From contig JANQGN010000112.1 of NCBI GenBank assembly GCA_028277295.1, positions 1 to 9,788 on the forward strand: a stretch of DNA of 9,788 nucleotides, read 5' to 3'. The notes beneath the pieces were generated by a model. That model saw only the letters and a list, made by a program, of their open reading frames with translations. It had not been told where the DNA came from and did not search any database. This stretch comes from Rhodospira sp. GTDB lineage: Bacteria > Pseudomonadota > Alphaproteobacteria > Rhodospirillales > Rhodospirillaceae. Shown one piece after another: positions 5,209-9,788 of the stretch; positions within the stretch are counted from its first letter, which is position 1, and each line of letters begins with the position of its first letter. The position numbers and the translations under genes are program-made.

Positions 5209-8200
5209 TCAGTCCCCGCGGCGCTCGAAGGGACCGGGACGCGGGTCGCCCCCCGCGCGCCCGGCCCCGTCCCCGGCCGCGGCTGCGCCGTCCTCAAGGC
5301 CCTCGGGCAGCACCCCGAACACCTCGCGCAGGATGCCCGGGGTCAGCAAGGTGAGCGGATTGACGGCGATGCGCGGATCCTCCACCGACCCCTCGGCGCC
5401 GTAGTCCACCGCGAACACACCGCCGCCCACCTCGCCCACCAGCAGATCGCCCACCACCGGGATCTTGCCCAGCAGGCTGTTGACCAGGTAGGCGGGCACC
5501 ACCACCCCCTCCAGATCCAGGGTGTCGGCCTCCAGGTTCAGCGTGCCGCTGGCGGTCAAGCCCAGCGACGGGCCATTGGCCCGCGCGTCGCGCAGCGTCA
5601 GCACCGGCGCCTCATACGTGAAGGGCACCACCAGGGTGGACAGCGACAGCCCTTCTCCCTGCAACTCCTCCAGGATGCCGGTCAGGGAGGCCACGGCCAG
5701 CAGCCGCACCAACACCGGAGCCTCGGCGAGGAACAGGTCGGTGGCCTCCAGCCGGCCCCGCGCCACGCCGGCATCGTCCAGGGTGCCGGTCAGGGTGAAG
5801 CGCCCCCCCCTCAGGGCGCGATTGATGTCCAGGGCGCGGGCCACGGCGCCGGCATCGTCGGCGGTCAGGGTAAAGCGGCGCGGCCCGTCGGCCATCGGCT
5901 CCAGGCGCAGGCTCACGGGCGGGCCGCCGTTGATGCGTCCGTTCACCCGGGCCCATTGCCAGCGCCCGGCGGCATCGCGGGCGACGCCCACGCGCGCGGT
6001 CTCCAGGGTGATGTCGCCGGGCAGCAGGAGGTGCCGCACATCCAGGCTGACGTCCAGCGGCGGCCCCGGGGCCTCCGCATCGCCGGCGGCCGGCGAGGCC
6101 GCCCCGCCACTATCTTCCTTGTCCGTGTTCGTGTCCTCCTTGTCCTCTTTGTCCTCCTCGTCCTCGTCGCCGTCCTCCAGCAGCGCGGTCCCATCCAGCA
6201 CCGGCCCGGTCAGCGCCACCCGCCAGGGATCGCGCGCGGCCCGAGGCGCGACGATCTCGGCGCGCACATCGGTCCGGCCCAACCGCAGCCGCGACAGGGT
6301 GAGACTGCGCAGATCCCCGGCGGCGCTCAGGCGCGCCTCGCCGGCCACCGACGCCTGATCGGGCACGGCCATCAGATCGAAGCCGATGGTCATTGCCTGA
6401 TCGTCAAAGCGGCCATCGACGCTCACCCGGCCGCCGACGCCCGGCGGCTTGCGCCAGCCCATGGCCGGCACGGCGAGGGTCGTGGGCGTCAGATCCACCT
6501 GGGCCTCCAGGTGGCCCGGTTGACCCGCGCTTTCGGTATAGGTCAGATCCACGTCGGCGGGACCGTCCATCCACGGCAGCGCGAACGGCGGTCCGTCCAG
6601 GCCGAACCGCGCCCGGCCGGCGGTATCCACCCGCCCCCGCACCGTGTAACGGCGATCGAACGCCGCCCCGTCGGTGAACTCTTCACGCCAGTCCAGGGTT
6701 GCCGGCACCCCGCCCAGGCGGGCCTGCCCGGTCACGTCCATGCCAGCGTTGTCCAGGGTCAGGGACAGATCCCCCCCCTCCAGGTCCTGCCCCAGCGCCA
6801 CCCCGGGCAGGCCAACGCCGGTGGCGCGCGCCTCGACGCCGATGGTCACCGCCTCCAGGTCCAGATCCTTGATCAGCGGCAAGGCGACGGTCAGCGTGGT
6901 GTCGGCGCGTCCGCTCGCCCGCGACGGATCGATGCCCACCGCCTCGGCATAGCCCAACGGCTGGTGATCGATCAGGGCCAGGGCCGCCGGCAGGGGGCCG
7001 TCGATGCGGAAGCGCATGTCGGCGCGCTCGAAGTCCTTGTCGAAGTCGGTGATGGTGAGGCGCCCGTCGCGCACGGACAGCGGCCCCACGGCGCCCGTGA
7101 TCTGGTCGATGTCGATGGCGTCGAGGCCGAAGGTAAGCCGCCCGGCGACGCCCGTGGCCGGTGGCAGGTCGCCCAGATAGCGTACCGTCAGGCCCTCCGC
7201 CCGGGCTTCCCCCGCCAGCGCGGTGACCGCCAGCGCCCCCCAGTCGGCGCCCGCCAGCGACACCGTGAAGCGGCTCGCCCCCACGCCGCCGTCGGCCACG
7301 TTCCCGCCGATCCACGCGTAGCCCCCGTGGGCCAGGCGGCCCGGCCACAGGGACAGCAGCGCCGGCACCGGCATCGGCGACAGGGCCAGCTTGGCTGTCG
7401 CGCGCGGGGCGCCCGCGAGCAGCCCCTCAAGACGTCCGGTGGCGGCGAGGGTAGCGCCGCGCAGGTCGAGTGTCAGGCGTGTCACGTCCAGGGTCTCGGC
7501 CCCGGCGTAGAGGGTGGCCTCCACCGCCAGCCCACGCAGCGCATAGTCGCGGCCCACGGGGGCCGGCAGGGTCACCTGCCCGGGGCCACCGCTGAGGGAC
7601 AGGTGAGCGAAGCGCAACGGCGCCCCCGGCACGGTGGCGCGGCCCACGGCCCAGGCGGCGAGCGCCGGCAGGTCCAGGTCGACCGCCAACGTGCCGGACA
7701 GCGGCTGGCGCCAGTCGCCCAGGGCCGCCAGCCCGGGATGGGCGGCCAGGTGGCGCGCCGGATCCAGGTCGCGCAGAACCACCATGAGAGTCGCCAGGTC
7801 CTCCCCCGGCCGGTGGCGCGCGGCGATATCCATGCTGGCCGGCGCGACGTCCCCGCCACCCGACAGCGCCAGTGTCCCTTCCAGCAGCAACGCCGCGCCC
7901 TGGGGGCGCAGGCGCAGGCGCTCGGCGGACACCGAGACCACGCGGCCGTCCGCCTGATCGGTCACCGACAACCGCGCGTCCCGCACGGCAAATCCCATAT
8001 CCGCGAGAACAGCCCAGGTCTCCAGGACCTCGGCCAGAAGCGCGTCCGGGTCGGCCGGGAGAACCGCCGGATCGGGGGCAAGATCGGGATGCGGGCCGGC
8101 GCCGGTCGTAGACACCCCGGCCGCCAGGCCCGCCAGGTCCAGCGACACCGCCCCATCCGCCGCGCGCGACAACCGCAGATCAGGGCCGACCAGGGTGAGC

Positions 8201-8565
8201 GCCGTCAAGGTCACCTCGCCCAGCACCAGGGCCCCGGGGTCCAGATCCACCGCCACCGTGCCCAGACGCGCCACGATGCGCCCATCACCGTCGGTCAGGC
8301 GGGTGTTCAGCAGATCCACTTCCAGGCCGGCCGTTTCCTCGTCCGCCTGCCAGGCCAGCACCACCCCGCCCACCCGGGCGCTCAGCGGCACCCCGGCGGC
8401 GGCGAGGGCCCGGTCCAGCGCCCGCTCGATCACCGGGCGCAGCGGCGGCACGGCCACCGGCCCGCGCGCCAGCGTCCAGGCGACGGCCACCACCGCCACC
8501 AGGCCGGCGGCGAATATCAACCCAAGCGCCCGCAGCGACGCCCGCAACGCGTGACCGTGGACCAC
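5209..8565 (-). CDS. AsmA/YhdP-like envelope protein with AsmA-type C-terminal region
   Basis: The protein has 1118 residues. One N-terminal membrane anchor (about residues 11-33, LGLIFAAGLVAVVAVAW) is followed by a long periplasm-facing chain of repeated beta-strand patterns (LTLxGxxLxLxx). This fits AsmA-like proteins such as YhdP, which in E. coli are implicated in phospholipid transport between membranes. The clearest family mark is near the C-terminus (about 1022-1075), with VPAYLVNSLLGKIPVVGDLL, then GGGVFAVDY and NPLTLLTPGILREVFG. Residues 797-818 are a highly acidic, Lys-spotted linker, and the last 30 residues are Gly/Ala-rich and probably disordered. The start is GTG at 8565 with AAGGTGGAG five bases upstream. 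It lies upstream of and parallel to fliK, with a 288-bp gap. The exact substrate and any flagellar link are unknown. Confidence 0.85.
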   Translation of the reverse strand: MVHGHALRASLRALGLIFAAGLVAVVAVAWTLARGPVAVPPLRPVIERALDRALAAAGVPLSARVGGVVLAWQADEETAGLEVDLLNTRLTDGDGRIVARLGTVAVDLDPGALVLGEVTLTALTLVGPDLRLSRAADGAVSLDLAGLAAGVSTTGAGPHPDLAPDPAVLPADPDALLAEVLETWAVLADMGFAVRDARLSVTDQADGRVVSVSAERLRLRPQGAALLLEGTLALSGGGDVAPASMDIAARHRPGEDLATLMVVLRDLDPARHLAAHPGLAALGDWRQPLSGTLAVDLDLPALAAWAVGRATVPGAPLRFAHLSLSGGPGQVTLPAPVGRDYALRGLAVEATLYAGAETLDVTRLTLDLRGATLAATGRLEGLLAGAPRATAKLALSPMPVPALLSLWPGRLAHGGYAWIGGNVADGGVGASRFTVSLAGADWGALAVTALAGEARAEGLTVRYLGDLPPATGVAGRLTFGLDAIDIDQITGAVGPLSVRDGRLTITDFDKDFERADMRFRIDGPLPAALALIDHQPLGYAEAVGIDPSRASGRADTTLTVALPLIKDLDLEAVTIGVEARATGVGLPGVALGQDLEGGDLSLTLDNAGMDVTGQARLGGVPATLDWREEFTDGAAFDRRYTVRGRVDTAGRARFGLDGPPFALPWMDGPADVDLTYTESAGQPGHLEAQVDLTPTTLAVPAMGWRKPPGVGGRVSVDGRFDDQAMTIGFDLMAVPDQASVAGEARLSAAGDLRSLTLSRLRLGRTDVRAEIVAPRAARDPWRVALTGPVLDGTALLEDGDEDEEDKEDKEDTNTDKEDSGGAASPAAGDAEAPGPPLDVSLDVRHLLLPGDITLETARVGVARDAAGRWQWARVNGRINGGPPVSLRLEPMADGPRRFTLTADDAGAVARALDINRALRGGRFTLTGTLDDAGVARGRLEATDLFLAEAPVLVRLLAVASLTGILEELQGEGLSLSTLVVPFTYEAPVLTLRDARANGPSLGLTASGTLNLEADTLDLEGVVVPAYLVNSLLGKIPVVGDLLVGEVGGGVFAVDYGAEGSVEDPRIAVNPLTLLTPGILREVFGVLPEGLEDGAAAAGDGAGRAGGDPRPGPFERRGD
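5803..5810 (-). repeat. G8 homopolymer tract (coding strand) in the AsmA-like gene
   Basis: Eight consecutive C on the plus strand give G8 in the coding strand, within codons for Arg-Gly-Gly-Arg at about residues 919-922. A one-base slip would frameshift the conserved C-terminal region. Confidence 0.9.
6771..6778 (-). repeat. Second G8 homopolymer tract in the AsmA-like gene
   Basis: Eight consecutive C on the plus strand encode the Glu-Gly-Gly-Asp region at about residues 596-599. As with the tract at 5803, a slip here would truncate the protein. The frame is intact in this sequence. Confidence 0.9.
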
Positions 8566-8570
8566 CGGTG

Positions 8571-8579
8571 CTCCACCTT
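8571..8579 (-). promoter_or_regulatory. Ribosome binding site of the AsmA-like gene
   Basis: AAGGTGGAG on the minus strand ends five bases before GTG at 8565. The nearby ATG (8585-8583) is in another frame, so the purine-rich element supports the GTG start. Confidence 0.6.
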
Positions 8580-8606
8580 GACCATGAGGACGACGGGCGG
8601 TTTTCT
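8578..8606 (+). promoter_or_regulatory. Weak candidate housekeeping promoter for glnE
   Basis: TTGACC (8578-8583, five of six matches to the -35 consensus) is followed after 17 bases by TTTTCT (8601-8606, only three of six matches to the -10). The spacing and location fit a glnE promoter. The poor -10 makes this tentative. Confidence 0.3.
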
Positions 8607-8663
8607 AGACCCGCGACCGGAGACCGCCGGGCAGACCCCGTGGTCATGTGCGCGGGCGATTAT

Positions 8664-8670
8664 GGAGAAG
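8664..8670 (+). promoter_or_regulatory. Ribosome binding site of glnE
   Basis: GGAGAAG precedes ATG at 8673, with GGAG five bases upstream of the start. It supports 8673 as the glnE start. Confidence 0.7.
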
Positions 8671-8672
8671 AT

Positions 8673-9788
8673 ATGACACAGGCCGATGCCTTGGCGACCC
8701 TCGCGGCCCTTCCTGGAACACCGCCGCGCCCCGCCGATCCGGACCGCGCGGCGCGCGGGCGGGAGCGCTGGGTGGAAGCCGCCGACCTGACCGACGACGG
8801 GGCCCTGGCAGCGGCGATGCGGGCGTTGGCGGCGGAGGCCGGGCCGGGCCGGGCGCTACTGAATGGCCTGTTCGGCAACAGCCCCTACCTGACCGCCTGC
8901 GCGCTCAAGGACCCGGCGTGGCTCTGCCGCCTGGCGGTCGAGGGACCGGACGCGGCCTTCGACGCGGCGTTGGCGGCGATGCACGCGGCCGCCGATGGGA
9001 TCGCCGACCCGACCCCCGTCATGCGCGCCCTCAGGGTGGCCAAGCGCCGCGTGGCCCTGACCACGGCGGTGGCCGACATCCTCGGCCTGTGGTCACTGGA
9101 GCGGGTCACCAACGCCCTGTCGGCCCTGGCCGAGCAGGCGCTGGACCTGTGTTGCGCCGTGCTGCTGCGCCGCCTGCACGACAAGGGCGACCTGGTGCTG
9201 TCCCACCCCGAGACGCCAACCCGGGCCTGCGGCCTGTTCATCCTCGGCATGGGCAAGCTGGGGGCCGGAGAGTTGAACTACTCCTCGGACATCGACCTGA
9301 TCGTCCTGTTCGAGGAAGCGCGGCTGGACTATCGCGGCAAGCACGCGACGCGCGAGGCCATGGTGCGACTGACCCGCGACCTGGTGCGCATGATGGACGA
9401 GCGCACCGGCGACGGCTACGTGTTCCGCGTTGACCTGCGCCTGCGGCCCGATCCGGGCTCCACGCCGCTGGCGCTGTCCACCGAGGCGGCGGAGTTCTAC
9501 TACGAAAGCCTGGGCCAGAACTGGGAGCGGGCGGCCATGATCAAGGCCCGCCCCGTGGCCGGCGACCGGGACGCCGGGTTCCGCTTCCTGGAGATCATCC
9601 GCCCCTTCGTCTGGCGCCGGTCGCTGGATTTCAACGCCATTCAGGATATTCACGCCATCAAGCGCCAGATCCACGCCCAGCGCGGCCATGCCGTGGTGGC
9701 GGTGGAGGGCCACAACGTCAAGGTGGGGCGCGGCGGCATCCGCGAGGTGGAGTTCTTCGCCCAGACCCAGCAGCTCATCTGGGGCGGG
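8673..9788 (+). CDS. glnE: Bifunctional glutamine synthetase adenylyltransferase/deadenylyltransferase, 5' part
   Basis: GlnE attaches AMP to glutamine synthetase subunits when nitrogen is plentiful and removes it when nitrogen is scarce, under PII control, in the cytoplasm. The frame is open for 372 codons to the window end. The family is about 950-1000 residues, so this is the N-terminal, AMP-removing (deadenylylating) nucleotidyltransferase half. Key motifs are GMGKLG (192-197) and ELNYSSDIDLIVLF (200-213), with the metal-binding pair D206 and D208. VDLRLRPDPGSTPL starts at 253 and KVGRGGIREVEFF spans 350-362. All catalytic motifs expected here are intact. The gene is transcribed away from the AsmA-like gene. 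Nothing ties it functionally to the flagellar genes; the adjacency is probably just gene order. Confidence 0.97.
   Translation, partial: MTQADALATLAALPGTPPRPADPDRAARGRERWVEAADLTDDGALAAAMRALAAEAGPGRALLNGLFGNSPYLTACALKDPAWLCRLAVEGPDAAFDAALAAMHAAADGIADPTPVMRALRVAKRRVALTTAVADILGLWSLERVTNALSALAEQALDLCCAVLLRRLHDKGDLVLSHPETPTRACGLFILGMGKLGAGELNYSSDIDLIVLFEEARLDYRGKHATREAMVRLTRDLVRMMDERTGDGYVFRVDLRLRPDPGSTPLALSTEAAEFYYESLGQNWERAAMIKARPVAGDRDAGFRFLEIIRPFVWRRSLDFNAIQDIHAIKRQIHAQRGHAVVAVEGHNVKVGRGGIREVEFFAQTQQLIWGG

Larger units (their letters stand above)
8566..8672. other. Divergent intergenic region between the AsmA-like gene and glnE
   Basis: These 107 bp must contain the start signals for both divergently transcribed genes, unless promoters overlap the coding regions. 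I see the two ribosome binding sites and one weak plus-strand promoter candidate. No riboswitch, operator palindrome or small gene is evident. Confidence 0.6.

Noticed and set aside
8583..8585. An ATG on the minus strand as an alternative start for the AsmA-like gene
   Set aside because: It is 20 bases from the GTG start and therefore in a different frame.
2677..8676. A plus-strand open frame of 1999 codons opposite flgD, fliK and the AsmA-like gene
   Set aside because: It is the antisense shadow of convincingly identified genes in very GC-rich DNA, where stop codons are rare. Its product is Arg/Gly/Gln/His-rich low complexity with no recognisable domain.
8648..9433. A plus-strand open frame of 261 codons overlapping glnE
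   Set aside because: It is in another frame of glnE. The frame from 8673 carries all GlnE motifs and a ribosome binding site; this one is Arg/Gly-rich noise.

Overview
The window is about 70% GC by eye. It looks like chromosomal DNA of a motile, high-GC alphaproteobacterium. I lean towards Rhodospirillales, because the hook gene is long, the flagellar operon appears to use sigma-54, and the glnE and AsmA-like sequences have an alphaproteobacterial style. That placement is inference. I see no rRNA, tRNA, CRISPR array, insertion sequence, integrase or other sign of recent transfer.

Layout: positions 1-4920 hold three flagellar genes on the minus strand, transcribed fliK (4920-2857), flgD (2843-2064), flgE (1911 to beyond position 1). 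These are the hook-length ruler, the hook cap and the hook subunit, so this is a hook-assembly operon. The fliK stop codon touches the flgD Shine-Dalgarno. A 152-nt spacer rich in inverted repeats separates flgD from flgE.

Positions 4921-5208 are a 288-bp regulatory stretch. It holds a near-consensus sigma-54 (-24/-12) promoter, a strong imperfect stem-loop and a perfect 8-bp-armed palindrome. The palindrome resembles the FlbD enhancer (ftr) used by alphaproteobacterial flagellar promoters. This is the most informative non-coding part of the window.

Positions 5209-8565 (minus) encode a 1118-residue, single-anchor AsmA/YhdP-like envelope protein, a family linked to phospholipid traffic between inner and outer membrane. 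A 107-bp divergent region then leads to glnE (8673 onward, plus strand, cut by the window end). GlnE is the bifunctional enzyme that adenylylates and deadenylylates glutamine synthetase.

I did not find an undescribed system. The points most worth checking are the fliK control region, the Gly-Asp repeat tail of FlgD, the large insertion in FlgE, and two G8 homopolymer tracts plus an acidic low-complexity linker in the AsmA-like gene. Many very long ORFs on the opposite strands, including one of 1999 codons, are high-GC antisense shadows.
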